Both the position numbers and the translations under genes were made by a program. A DNA stretch of 55,669 nucleotides from Humidesulfovibrio sp. (GTDB lineage Bacteria > Desulfobacterota > Desulfovibrionia > Desulfovibrionales > Desulfovibrionaceae): NCBI RefSeq assembly GCF_030689645.1, contig NZ_JAUYFU010000063.1, forward strand, positions 1 to 55,669. The letters run 5' to 3'. Of the stretch, positions 26,488 through 36,850 are shown piece by piece. Below the pieces are notes generated by a model, which saw nothing but the letters and a program-made list of their open reading frames with translations, had not been told where the DNA came from and ran no database searches. Each line of letters opens with the position of its first letter. Positions within the stretch are counted from its first letter, which is position 1.

Positions 26488-27513
26488 TCAGCCCTGGCAG
26501 GCCTTGAGATAGCCGCAGGCGAAGGCCGCGGCGTCCTGGGGCTTCTTGCCCCGCGGGGTGAGGCGCTGCACCAGGTACAGCCTGTCCGCCGTGGCGATGG
26601 CCAGGCGCGGACCATGCTCCGTGGGCAGCTGCCCGAGGATGGTTCCCGGCGCCACGCCCGCAGGCGCATCGCCTCCAATGGCCCCCGGCTCAATGGTGAG
26701 CCGCAGAACCTTGCCCGGAGCCTGCTCCCAGTCGAAATACGCGCCCGGCCAGGGGTGCATGGCCCGGATGTGGTTGTGCAGAGCCTCGGCCTCGCGGTTC
26801 CAGTCTATGAGCCCCTCTTCCTTGCTCAGCTTGGCGGCGTGGGTCACCCGGGCCTCGTCCTGAGCCAAACTCATCAGACGCCCCTGGGGCAGACGGGTGA
26901 GGGCGTCCAGCAGGGCGTCGGCGCCCATTTCAGCCAGTTCGTCGTGCAGGGTGCCCGCGTGGTCGTTCTCGGCGATTCGCAAGGCGCGCTGCAGAAGGAT
27001 CGGCCCGGAATCCAGGCCCAGCTCCATCTTCATGATGGTGATGCCCGTCACCAGGTCGCCCGCCTGGATGCAGCGCTGGATGGGCGCGGCCCCTCGCCAG
27101 CGCGGCAAGAGCGAGGCATGGACGTTCACCGGCATGCGTTTGGGCGCGTCGAGGACGCTCTGGGGCAGAATGAGCCCGTAGGCCGCAACCACAAGCACGT
27201 CGAAGTCCAGCGCGCGCAGGGCGGCGACGTCGGCATCGTCCTTGAAGTTCAGCGGCTGGCGGACCTCAAGGCCATGCTCCAGGGCCAGGCGCTTCACCGG
27301 CGAAGGCGTGCACTCCTGCCCGCGCCCGCAGGGGCGGTCGGGCTGGGTGTAGACGCAAAGGACCTCTGCCCCGGGCCACTCTATAAGCGCCTTGAGGCTC
27401 TTGGCCGCAAAATCCGGGGTGCCCATGAACACCACGCGCAAGGCAGGACTTGGCGGAGCGTTCAGGCGCAGGTCCTTGATGCTTAAACCTTCGATATCTA
27501 GTCCTTCCGCCAT
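26488..27513 (-). CDS. fmt: Methionyl-tRNA formyltransferase
   Basis: This 341-residue enzyme formylates initiator Met-tRNA using 10-formyl-tetrahydrofolate. Conserved sites are VVFMGTPDFAA, the active-site region VNVHASLLPRWRGAAPI (Asn and His), and QAGDLVTGITIMKM. The N-terminus carries about 25 extra residues before VVFMGT. Its start overlaps the end of def by 16 nt, the usual def-fmt pairing that adds and removes the formyl group. Confidence 0.95.
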   Translation of the reverse strand: MAEGLDIEGLSIKDLRLNAPPSPALRVVFMGTPDFAAKSLKALIEWPGAEVLCVYTQPDRPCGRGQECTPSPVKRLALEHGLEVRQPLNFKDDADVAALRALDFDVLVVAAYGLILPQSVLDAPKRMPVNVHASLLPRWRGAAPIQRCIQAGDLVTGITIMKMELGLDSGPILLQRALRIAENDHAGTLHDELAEMGADALLDALTRLPQGRLMSLAQDEARVTHAAKLSKEEGLIDWNREAEALHNHIRAMHPWPGAYFDWEQAPGKVLRLTIEPGAIGGDAPAGVAPGTILGQLPTEHGPRLAIATADRLYLVQRLTPRGKKPQDAAAFACGYLKACQG

Positions 27514-28001
27514 TTTTTGACCTTGCTGTCATACATGGTGCGCTTGAGGCGGCTGGCGTGGTCCACCAGGGTCTTGCCCTCAAGGTGGTCGATCTCGTGC
27601 TGAAGGATGATGGCCAGCAGCCCTTCGGCCTGGATCTCCACGGCCTCGCCCTTCTCGTTCATGCCCCGCACGGTCACGGTCTCGTACCGCTTCACCTTGC
27701 AGAAAAAGGTGGGCAGGGACAGGCAGGATTCCTCGGACTCCTTCACGCCGGTCTGCTCCACGAACTCCGGGTTCAGCAGCACCATGGGGCTCTTACGCTC
27801 CTTGGGGCCGGTCTCGTCGAGCGTGATGAGCCGGATGCTGTGGCCCACCTGAGGCGCGGCCAAGCCGACTCCGTCACTCTCGTACATGGTCTGTATCATG
27901 TCCTCAATAAGCTTGGCGATCTCTGGGGTGATCTCGGCCACGGGCTGGGCCTTCTGCGCCAGCACCGGCTCCGGGTAGGTGAAGATGGGAAGCTTGGTCA
28001 T
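27498..28001 (-). CDS. def: Peptide deformylase
   Basis: This 167-residue metalloenzyme removes formyl from nascent N-termini. All three motifs are present: GVGLAAPQVG, ESCLSLP (metal cysteine), and QHEIDHLEG (metal histidines and catalytic glutamate). In the second motif ES replaces the common EG. It begins immediately after the aspS stop (TAAATG, no gap) and overlaps fmt, so translation of the three is linked. Confidence 0.96.
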   Translation of the reverse strand: MTKLPIFTYPEPVLAQKAQPVAEITPEIAKLIEDMIQTMYESDGVGLAAPQVGHSIRLITLDETGPKERKSPMVLLNPEFVEQTGVKESEESCLSLPTFFCKVKRYETVTVRGMNEKGEAVEIQAEGLLAIILQHEIDHLEGKTLVDHASRLKRTMYDSKVKKWRKD

Positions 28002-29876
<1,875 letters not shown>

Positions 29877-29952
29877 TGCTGTTCCTTTTGGAGAAAATGT
29901 AGCCGCCAGAAGTGGCGACGGAGTGTCCTTTCTGCATCGTCCGCTGCGGATT

Positions 29953-31182
29953 CTAATCGAAGGCGGCCAGGTCGAACCGGGTCTGCTCGCCGTCGTCCAT
30001 GTCCTTCACGGTCACCTGTCCAGCGTCGAACTCCTCGGCCCCGATGATGTAGCATTTCTTGGCCTTGATGCGCCCGGCGTGGCGCAGGCGGCTCTTCATG
30101 CTGCCGCTCGTGTAGTCGCACTCGCCTGTCAGGCCGCGCTTGCGCAGCTTGTGGGCCAGCAGGATGGCGGAATCAACGGCCCGTGGGTCGGTGACGGCCA
30201 GGAAGAAGTCCGGCTGCGGGGCTTCCGGCTTCTCCATGAGCATGGCCAGGCGCTCCATGCCGCAGGCAAAGCCCACGCCTGGGGCGTCCGGCCCGCCGAG
30301 CAACTGCACCAGGCCGTCGTAGCGGCCTCCGCCAGCCACGGCGGTCTGGGAGCCGATGGCCCCGGAGGTCACCTCAAAGGTGGTGCGCTGATAATAATCC
30401 AGCCCGCGCACCAGGCGAGGGTTGAGGGCGTATTTCAGCCCGGCCTTGTCCACCAGGGCCAGCACCGCGCTGAAGTGATCACGGCAGCCGGTGCACAGGT
30501 GGTCGCCGATGGCCGGGGCGTCGGCCACCAGCGCCTTGCACGCGGGCACCTTGCAGTCCAGCACGCGCAGGGGATTGGTGTGCATGCGACGGCGGCAGTC
30601 CTCGCAGAGCTTCTCGTGGTCCAGGGCCTCAAAATAAGCGGTGAGGGCGGCGCGATAGTCCGGGCGGCACTCGCGGCAGCCCAGCGAGTTCAGCTCAAAG
30701 GCCAGGTCCGCGATGCCAAGGGACGACAGGAAGTCCTCCAGCATGAGGATCACTTCCACGTCGGCCTGGGGCTCCGGGCTGCCCAGCAGTTCGGCGTTGA
30801 TCTGGTGGAACTGGCGCATGCGGCCCTTCTGCGGCCGTTCGTAGCGGAACATGGGGCCGAAGGTGTACAGGCGCGTGGCGCGGCCTGCCTCGATGACTCC
30901 GGCCTCTATGGCGGCGCGAAGCACCCCGGCGGTGGCCTCCGGGCGCAGGGTCAGGGAGCGGTCGCCGCGGTCGGTGAAGGTGTACATTTCCTTCCCCACC
31001 ACGTCCGTCTCCTCGCCGATGCCCTTGGCGAAAAGCTCCGTGCGCTCAAGCACCGGGGTGCGCAGCTCGCCAAAGCCGAAGCGGCTGAAGACGTCTCGGG
31101 CCTGGGCTTCCATGTGGGTGAAGCTGCGGGCGTCTTCGGGAAAGAGATCGGCGAAGCCTTTGATTTTTTGGATGGCGCTCAT
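29953..31182 (-). CDS. hisS: Histidyl-tRNA synthetase
   Basis: The 409-residue class II synthetase has motif 1 near [13 protein letters not shown], motif 2 [20 protein letters not shown], the HisRS signatures [11 protein letters not shown] and [14 protein letters not shown], and a C-terminal anticodon domain. The start at [10 protein letters not shown] matches the family N-terminus; a frame extending to 31248 is less likely. It is the first gene of the hisS-aspS-def-fmt-DUF116 run and divergent from the tautomerase gene. Confidence 0.95.
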   Translation of the reverse strand: MSAIQKIKGFADLFPEDARSFTHMEAQARDVFSRFGFGELRTPVLERTELFAKGIGEETDVVGKEMYTFTDRGDRSLTLRPEATAGVLRAAIEAGVIEAGRATRLYTFGPMFRYERPQKGRMRQFHQINAELLGSPEPQADVEVILMLEDFLSSLGIADLAFELNSLGCRECRPDYRAALTAYFEALDHEKLCEDCRRRMHTNPLRVLDCKVPACKALVADAPAIGDHLCTGCRDHFSAVLALVDKAGLKYALNPRLVRGLDYYQRTTFEVTSGAIGSQTAVAGGGRYDGLVQLLGGPDAPGVGFACGMERLAMLMEKPEAPQPDFFLAVTDPRAVDSAILLAHKLRKRGLTGECDYTSGSMKSRLRHAGRIKAKKCYIIGAEEFDAGQVTVKDMDDGEQTRFDLAAFD

Positions 31183-31282
31183 GGATTCCGTTTTGGTGTT
31201 GAGGTTCGGAAAGGCGGGGAATATACCTTCCTGCAAGAGCCTTGTCAAAACAGCAACACACCCGAAATTCCAGGAGGATGCC

Positions 31283-31486
31283 GTGCCCTATGTGAATATC
31301 AAGATCACCCGCGAAGGCGCCACCGCCGAACAAAAGGCAAAACTCATCCAGGGCGTGACCGAACTCTTGCGCGATACCCTGGGCAAGAATCCGGCAACCA
31401 CCGTGGTGGTCATCGACGAGGTGGATACGGACAACTGGGGCATCGGCGGGGAGAGTGTGACGGTGCGCAGGAAGGCGGGGAAGTAG
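31283..31486 (+). CDS. 4-oxalocrotonate tautomerase-family protein
   Basis: The 67-residue protein starts at GTG, so that after Met removal the N-terminal residue is the catalytic Pro (MPYVNIKITREG). CAGGAGG precedes the start. The small tautomerase family works as hexamers on enol/keto substrates; in anaerobes the native substrate is generally unknown. It stands alone, divergent from hisS and convergent with the selenium-linked cluster. Confidence 0.9.
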   Translation: MPYVNIKITREGATAEQKAKLIQGVTELLRDTLGKNPATTVVVIDEVDTDNWGIGGESVTVRRKAGK

Positions 31487-31504
31487 ACTCCCTCCCCCGC
31501 TGGG

Positions 31505-32386
31505 CTAGCTGCGTTGTGCCAGCCGCAGAGCCTCGGCGATGTGGGGGATGAGTCCGGCCACAGGCGTGGCGGGCGTGGGCTGGGCCAGCTGTCCGAGCAG
31601 CCGGTTGGCCATGGCTGCTATCCGGCAGGCCTCCGGCACCTCGCGCCCGCTCATGAGCAGCGCCGTGGCCATGCCGGTGAGGGTGTCGCCGGTGCCGCCG
31701 ATGGCCTCCATGGCCGGTGTCCGGGGGCCATGGATCTCGGCAAGGATTTCGCCCTTGCGCACCACATAGTCTGAACTCCCTTTCACCAGCAGGTGCTTGG
31801 CCGCATCGCCTGCCTCCCAGGCCCGGCGGATGAGCTTCCGGGTGTCCGCCTGCGGACCCAGCAGAAAGCCGCGCGTGTAGAAGGGGTGCGGGGCCAGTTC
31901 GTCGGCCAGGAAGGCCAGCTCGCCCGCGTCCGGCGTGAACAGGTCATACTCCCGCGCCTGTCCGCTCATTTTGGCCGCGTACATGAAGCCCGCGTCTGCC
32001 ACCAACACCGGCCGTTCGGCCAGTTCCAGCGCCGTCAACAGCACCATGTCGTGCCCGGCCATGTCCGGAAATAGATAGTGGAAGGTGAGACCGCGCGGGC
32101 GCAGGTCCGGCAGGTTTTCCTTCAGCCGAAGGTAGGCCGCGGCGCTGCCGTGGCCGCGCCCGGCATCGCCTGCCAGCAGGGTCAGGGGCGCTGGGATGTC
32201 CATTGCCGCGCAAGCTGCGCAGGCTGCTGCTATGAGCGCCGGGGTGCCGCGCCGCACAGGCACCGCGATGCCATCCACCACCAGCCGGTCTTCCAGCGGC
32301 TTGCCCGCGTCCCAAACGCACGCGCCCTGCACCAAGCCAAAGCCATCATCCGGCACTGTGCCGACAATGAGCCAGGGCGCGCTCAT
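31505..32386 (-). CDS. NAD(P)HX dehydratase/YjeF C-terminal-like kinase fold protein
   Basis: The 293-residue protein resembles the ribokinase-fold NAD(P)HX dehydratase family: the ATP/ADP site AIGGTGDTLTGMA is near residues 230-242, and an earlier region has TLLAGDAGRGHGSAAAY. No epimerase domain is attached. Its ATG overlaps the DUF3343 stop (ATGA), so it is translationally coupled to selenium/sulfur-trafficking genes. It may be a housekeeping repair enzyme or a small-molecule kinase adapted to this pathway; the coupling favours the second, but this is inference. Confidence 0.72.
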   Translation of the reverse strand: MSAPWLIVGTVPDDGFGLVQGACVWDAGKPLEDRLVVDGIAVPVRRGTPALIAAACAACAAMDIPAPLTLLAGDAGRGHGSAAAYLRLKENLPDLRPRGLTFHYLFPDMAGHDMVLLTALELAERPVLVADAGFMYAAKMSGQAREYDLFTPDAGELAFLADELAPHPFYTRGFLLGPQADTRKLIRRAWEAGDAAKHLLVKGSSDYVVRKGEILAEIHGPRTPAMEAIGGTGDTLTGMATALLMSGREVPEACRIAAMANRLLGQLAQPTPATPVAGLIPHIAEALRLAQRS

Positions 32387-32961
32387 GAAGGGCTCCCTTC
32401 ATGCGGCAACTGGCGCTGAGCCTCGCGGAAGGCCAGTTCCAAGGCGTAGGAGCAAAGGGTCTGGCCTCGATCGAGCGGGGCCGGAGCTTCATCCAGAGTG
32501 CAACCCACCATGAGTTCCGCCAGGGCAGGCACATCCGGGCAGCCCCCGCCGGAGATGTTCACAATGACCCGCGTTTTTTTGTCCACAGTGACCTTCATAT
32601 TGGCCGCGCGCACCATGAGCCACTGGCCGAAGTCCACGCTCTGGAACAGGGACACCGGTTCGAGCATGCCTGCGCGTACAGGCGCCACGGCCAACGGCGC
32701 AAGGCTCACAGCCGACAAGGCGCGTCGTGCGGCTGGTTCGCGCATGAGCTCGAACTCCACCACCATGTCGCAGCCGGTGCGCATATCCGGCGGGGGGCCC
32801 ATGACGCGCACCATGAAGCCAGCCGCCTTGAGGACCGACTCGGCGCGGATGACCTCGGACGTATGGGAAAAGGCCATGACGCCACGGCATTCTGCCGCGT
32901 CATGGCCCTTGTGTTTCGCCGGGCCCGGCTTCTTTTCGCCCAAACCGAAAGGAAGCTTCAC
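32383..32961 (-). CDS. DUF3343 protein with C-terminal extension
   Basis: The 192-residue protein has an N-terminal segment (about 20-105) that resembles DUF3343, a small putative sulfur/selenium carrier family (FSHTSEVIRAESVLKAAG and a GCDMVVEFE strand). The C-terminal half (about 110-192) is extra and has ISGGGCPDVPALAELMVG, with cysteines that may be functional. It starts at GTG in a TAGTG overlap with tusA and ends in an ATGA overlap with the kinase-like gene. The function of the second domain is unknown. Confidence 0.72.
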   Translation of the reverse strand: MKLPFGLGEKKPGPAKHKGHDAAECRGVMAFSHTSEVIRAESVLKAAGFMVRVMGPPPDMRTGCDMVVEFELMREPAARRALSAVSLAPLAVAPVRAGMLEPVSLFQSVDFGQWLMVRAANMKVTVDKKTRVIVNISGGGCPDVPALAELMVGCTLDEAPAPLDRGQTLCSYALELAFREAQRQLPHEGSPS

Positions 32962-33182
32962 TATTTCTCCAGCACCAGGCGCACGATTCCGTTCTCCTCA
33001 TTGCTGGACACAAGCCGCCAGCCTTTGGCCTTGGCCGCACGACCCACGTTTTCCGGGCTTGCGCCACAGTCGGTAAGCACCTCGATGCGGCCTGAGCCCA
33101 GGGCGTCCATCTCGTCGGAAGCGACGAGCACAGGTTGCGGGCAGGAAAGCCCGCGCGCGTCAACGATTTTTGTATCAGCCAT
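32961..33182 (-). CDS. TusA/SirA-family sulfur carrier
   Basis: The 73-residue protein has the TusA signature DARGLSCPQPVL; the cysteine of CPxP accepts sulfur (or selenium) as persulfide. Members pass activated chalcogen between proteins. Here it sits between yedE and DUF3343 in one minus-strand operon, 11 nt after the yedE stop. The family is certain; a selenium role is inferred from context. Confidence 0.9.
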   Translation of the reverse strand: MADTKIVDARGLSCPQPVLVASDEMDALGSGRIEVLTDCGASPENVGRAAKAKGWRLVSSNEENGIVRLVLEK

Positions 33183-33193
33183 GCTGCGCCTCC

Positions 33194-34276
33194 CTAGGCC
33201 TTTTTGAGGTTCATGACGCCGACCAGCAGGCAGAAGCCCAGAGCGACGAAGGTAGCGGCCATGCCGTTGGGGCCAAGGCCTGCTGGCGAACTGGCCCAGC
33301 CGAAGTTGTGGGCAAGGCCAGCGGCAACCAGCATGCCCATTACGAACACGGCTGAATCACCGTCCCCTTCGCCAGCCAGGATGAGCTGCCGGCCCGGGCA
33401 ACCACCAGCCAGGGCGAAAGCCAAACCCGCAACGGCCATGCCCATGAAGTTCCACAGCCCATCTGTGTGCGCGATGGGTTGTCCTTCAAAGCCAAGCTTG
33501 AACTGTCCCAGCGCCAGGTTGGCAACAAAGGCCACCAGCACAAAAGCCAGGACGCCAGAGAATAGGTGCATCTGGCGAAACAAGAACAGATCCCGCAGGG
33601 CGCCCATGGTGCAAAAGCGGCTGCGCTGAGCCAGCACACCGATGATGAGCCCACCGGCGATGGAGATGAACAATGATGCGCGGGCGGCGCCCGGCCCTTT
33701 CACCGAGGCCCAGAGCCAATTCAAGGTGCCGGCAACGGGATCAGGCTGGAGGAAGAAGCGGACAACCAGAAGCCCCACAGCCACAAGGGCGATCATGGCC
33801 CCTGCGGACCAGGGCTGTGCCTGGGAGCGGCTCAAGGTAAACCCGGCCTTGAAGAATCGCGTGCCCACGAAGACTCCAGCGGCCAGACCCAGTATTCCCA
33901 GGATGGCGTTGCCGTCGCCTCCGGCCAGGCGCAGCAGAGCCCGCCAAGGGCAGCCCAGGAACACCAGGGCTCCAGCCATGGCACACATGCCCAGAAAAAA
34001 GCGCGTTGCGGGAGCCGAACCCGCCCGGGCCCGAAACTCGCCCGTCATGAGGGCGGCCGCGAAGGAGCCCAACACAAAGGCCGGAATTTCCGGCCGCAGG
34101 TACTGCACCACAACAGCCTGGTGCAAGCCCAGGCTGCCAGCGATGTCTCGCACGAAACAGGCCACGCAGATCCCCATGTTTGCGGGATTCCCTGCGAACT
34201 GCAACAACGCCGCAGCAAGACCGATGGCCCCGCCTGCTGCCAGGATGCCGGTACGCCCGGCGAAAACATTGGCCAT
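33194..34276 (-). CDS. yedE: YedE-type selenium/sulfur transport membrane protein
   Basis: The 360-residue membrane protein has two sulf_transp (YeeE/YedE) repeats and roughly ten hydrophobic segments. Characteristic cysteine/glycine loops include GICVACFVRDIAGSLGLH, FLGCPWRALLRLAGGDGNA and GGCPGRQLILAGEGD. The seleno-YedE (FdhT) subgroup co-occurs with selenium use. GGGGGGTGGGG precedes the start. It leads the cluster yedE-tusA-DUF3343-kinase, consistent with import or handling of a selenium compound. Confidence 0.88.
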   Translation of the reverse strand: MANVFAGRTGILAAGGAIGLAAALLQFAGNPANMGICVACFVRDIAGSLGLHQAVVVQYLRPEIPAFVLGSFAAALMTGEFRARAGSAPATRFFLGMCAMAGALVFLGCPWRALLRLAGGDGNAILGILGLAAGVFVGTRFFKAGFTLSRSQAQPWSAGAMIALVAVGLLVVRFFLQPDPVAGTLNWLWASVKGPGAARASLFISIAGGLIIGVLAQRSRFCTMGALRDLFLFRQMHLFSGVLAFVLVAFVANLALGQFKLGFEGQPIAHTDGLWNFMGMAVAGLAFALAGGCPGRQLILAGEGDGDSAVFVMGMLVAAGLAHNFGWASSPAGLGPNGMAATFVALGFCLLVGVMNLKKA

Positions 34277-34439
34277 TCCCCACCCCCCTATGGTTTGTCA
34301 TAGCAGACTAAATGCAACAAGAAACTGCTGAACTTCAGACTGCTACACAAGTTATTGCAGAGGCGCAACCTATTTGAGAAATCACAAGCGTTGATACATC
34401 GCGCCTCACCGCTGCTTTTTTGAGGCCCGCTCGGGAAAC

Positions 34440-34469
34440 AAAAAAAGCGCCCCCTTGCGGAGGCGCTTT
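34440..34469 (-). terminator. Terminator of the dsrMKJOP operon
   Basis: On the minus strand an 8-bp stem, AAAGCGCC/GGCGCTTT, is followed by a run of T, giving a classical Rho-independent terminator just 27 nt after the dsrP stop. Confidence 0.88.
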
Positions 34470-34495
34470 CGTTTGCGATGCGATGAGGCGGAGGC

Positions 34496-35680
34496 TTATT
34501 CGGCCACAGGAGCGGGCTTCTGGGAAGCGCCGGTCTCCTGCTTCACCTCGGTGGCGATCTTGAACAGGATGGTCACCACCAGGGCGCCGGTTCCGTAGAT
34601 CATGAGCGAGATGAGCAGTTCCTTGCCGGTGGGCCAGTAAGGAGCGATGGTCTCGAACGGCGTGGGATTGAAGCCTCCGATCAAGAGGCCAAGGCCCTTG
34701 TCGATCCAGGTGGCGATGACCAGGATGGCCAGCGACCAAGGCAGCAGCTTCACGTTGTTGCGCAGCTTGGGCGGGATGAGCAGCGCCAAGCTGATGATGG
34801 CGAAGGCCGCAGCAGTCCACATGAAGGGCACCAGCTCACTGTGACCGTCGTACCCCGCAAACAGGTAAACGATGGAGTGGGTGTGGCCCGGGATGGAGGA
34901 GTAGAAAGCCGTGAACACTTCCAGAAGGAAGAAGAACACGTTGATGCACATGGCGTAAGTGATGATCTTGGCCAGGGTGGCGATGCCCTCGGCTTCGGCC
35001 TTGAAGGTGGTCACCTTCTCGGTGAGCATGATCACCAAAAGCAGGATGGCCGGGCCGGAGCAGAACGCGCTCGCCAGGAAGCGGGCGGCCAGGATGGCGG
35101 TAAGCCAGTAGTGGCGGCCGGGAAGGCCCTGGTACAGGAACGCCGTGACGGTGTGGATGGAGAAGGCCCAGATGATGGACACATAGGCCAGGATCTTGCT
35201 CCACTTGGGGTGGGGCAGGTTCTGGCGGTCGCATTCAAGGCATGTCCAGCCCACCAGCAGGTTCAGCATGAGGTAGCCGTTCAGCACCAGCATGTCCCAG
35301 AACAGAATGGAGTTGGGCGTGGGGAACAGCACCACGTTCAGCATGCGCTGGGGCTGGCCGATGTCGACCACGATGAAGCCAAGGCACATGACGACAGCGG
35401 CGATGGCCATGAACTCGCCGAAAATGACGAGATCCTTGAATTTTTTATAGTTGTGAAAGTAGTACGGCAACACGATCATGACGCCGGAGGCGGCCAGACC
35501 GACCAGGTACGTGAACTGGGCGATGTAGAAGCCCCAGGAGACGTCGCGGCTCATGCCAGTGATGGTCAGACCTTCCATGAGCTGCATTACATAAGCGCCG
35601 GAGGTGCCTGCAATGACCAGGAGCAGGAACCCGACCCACAGGTAGTACTTGGGACTTCCTTTAAGTGCTTTTTCGAGCAT
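34496..35680 (-). CDS. dsrP: DsrP, NrfD-type membrane subunit
   Basis: The 394-residue NrfD/PsrC-family protein has about ten transmembrane helices (for example WGFYIAQFTYLVGLAASGVMI). It is the quinone-interacting membrane subunit of the DsrMKJOP complex, which links menaquinone to the DsrC-trisulfide branch of sulfite reduction. It is last in the operon, followed by a terminator. Order (M-K-J-O-P) and length fit the family. Confidence 0.95.
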   Translation of the reverse strand: MLEKALKGSPKYYLWVGFLLLVIAGTSGAYVMQLMEGLTITGMSRDVSWGFYIAQFTYLVGLAASGVMIVLPYYFHNYKKFKDLVIFGEFMAIAAVVMCLGFIVVDIGQPQRMLNVVLFPTPNSILFWDMLVLNGYLMLNLLVGWTCLECDRQNLPHPKWSKILAYVSIIWAFSIHTVTAFLYQGLPGRHYWLTAILAARFLASAFCSGPAILLLVIMLTEKVTTFKAEAEGIATLAKIITYAMCINVFFFLLEVFTAFYSSIPGHTHSIVYLFAGYDGHSELVPFMWTAAAFAIISLALLIPPKLRNNVKLLPWSLAILVIATWIDKGLGLLIGGFNPTPFETIAPYWPTGKELLISLMIYGTGALVVTILFKIATEVKQETGASQKPAPVAE

Positions 35681-35689
35681 GACCGCCCC

Positions 35690-36463
35690 CTAGATGATGT
35701 AGTAGACGCCCGGTTCGGTGCCGAGCGCCGGCTTGCGCCGGATGGTGTAGTGCTCGCGCAACAGCTTGCGCACCTCGGAGTTGGCGTCGGTGAGGTCCCC
35801 GAAGACCACGGCGCCGTTGGAGGCCTCTGCACAGGCGGGCTGCTTGCCATAAGCCAGCCGCTCCACGCAGAAGTTGCACTTCTCAACCACGCCGCGCATG
35901 CGGGTGGGGAATTCCTTGTTCAGCGTGGTCAAATCCAGGTGCTTGCGCGGCTCCATGAAGTTGAAGCTGCGAGCGCCGAAGGGACAGCCGGCCATGCAGT
36001 AGCGGCAGCCGATGCAACGGTGATAGTCCATGGCCACAATGCCGTCCGGGCGCTTGTATGTGGCCTGGGTGGGACACACACGCACGCAGGGGGCGTTGGT
36101 GCAATGGTTGCACAAAAGCGCGAACTGACGCTTCTCAACGCTCTCGTCCATGTAGTTGTTGGGCTGATCAAAGGCCTGCTCGTAGCCTGCGGCCCAGATC
36201 CACATCACGTTCTGATTGCCCGGGATGTTCGGCACGTTGTGCACCGAGTGGCAGGCTTTGGCCAGCACGTCGATGGCTTCCTTGGTGCCGCACTTCTTGG
36301 TGTCGATGACCATGCCCCAGCGCTTGGCGTTCACAGCGGTTGCGCTGTCCTTGATGCTGGAGCCAGCGCCGGAAACGGCCAGCGCGCTGCCTGCGGAGGC
36401 CGCGCAAAGCCCTGCGGCGGCGACCCCCATAAACTTCAGGAAGTTTCTTCTGGTGTGGTTCAT
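35690..36463 (-). CDS. dsrO: DsrO, periplasmic iron-sulfur subunit
   Basis: The 257-residue protein has a twin-arginine signal (RRNFLKFMGVAAAG) and several ferredoxin-type clusters, including CNHCTNAPCVRVCP and CIGCRYCMAGCP, as expected of the periplasmic DsrO subunit that connects DsrJ and DsrP. Its start overlaps the dsrJ stop (ATGA at 36460-36463). CGGAGGGG lies upstream within dsrJ. Confidence 0.95.
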   Translation of the reverse strand: MNHTRRNFLKFMGVAAAGLCAASAGSALAVSGAGSSIKDSATAVNAKRWGMVIDTKKCGTKEAIDVLAKACHSVHNVPNIPGNQNVMWIWAAGYEQAFDQPNNYMDESVEKRQFALLCNHCTNAPCVRVCPTQATYKRPDGIVAMDYHRCIGCRYCMAGCPFGARSFNFMEPRKHLDLTTLNKEFPTRMRGVVEKCNFCVERLAYGKQPACAEASNGAVVFGDLTDANSEVRKLLREHYTIRRKPALGTEPGVYYII

Positions 36464-36849
36464 TTCTTCAACCCCTCCGGCTGGATGTGGCAATCCCAAC
36501 AGTAGGGGGTCACAGCTGCGTCATTGTGGCACTTGTCGCAGAACTCCGCCTTGTTGGTATGGCACTTCATGCAGGTCTTCTGCAGGCTCATCTCGAACTC
36601 TTTGCCCTTGCTGTTGACATAGACCCACTTTCCGTCGCGCAGGGACCAGTCGCGCCAGTCGTTCAGGAGCTGCATGTGCTTGGTGCGCATGAACTCCTTG
36701 CTCTCGATGCACTCTTTCTCGTTTTCCGGCATCTTGAGCTTGGGCTGCGAGTAAGCCGCCTTGCCCATGTTGTAGGCGAAGGGGGCCAGGAAGACGCCCA
36801 GGAAGATCACCAGTCCGGTGATGATTTTGCCGCCATTATACAGTTTCAT
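36460..36849 (-). CDS. dsrJ: DsrJ, triheme cytochrome c
   Basis: The 129-residue protein has one N-terminal membrane anchor (IITGLVIFLGVFLAPFAY) and three heme-binding motifs, CMKCH, CDKCH and CWDCH. A cysteine outside these motifs (C47, in KECIES) matches in position the cysteine proposed as an unusual axial heme ligand in studied DsrJ proteins. It sits in the periplasmic part of DsrMKJOP and starts just after dsrK. Confidence 0.95.
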   Translation of the reverse strand: MKLYNGGKIITGLVIFLGVFLAPFAYNMGKAAYSQPKLKMPENEKECIESKEFMRTKHMQLLNDWRDWSLRDGKWVYVNSKGKEFEMSLQKTCMKCHTNKAEFCDKCHNDAAVTPYCWDCHIQPEGLKK

Positions 36850-36850
36850 C

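Noticed and set aside
32961-33182. Possible second selenoprotein in the TusA gene
   Set aside because: The active-site residue of CPQP is an ordinary cysteine codon, and no in-frame TGA extension is seen.
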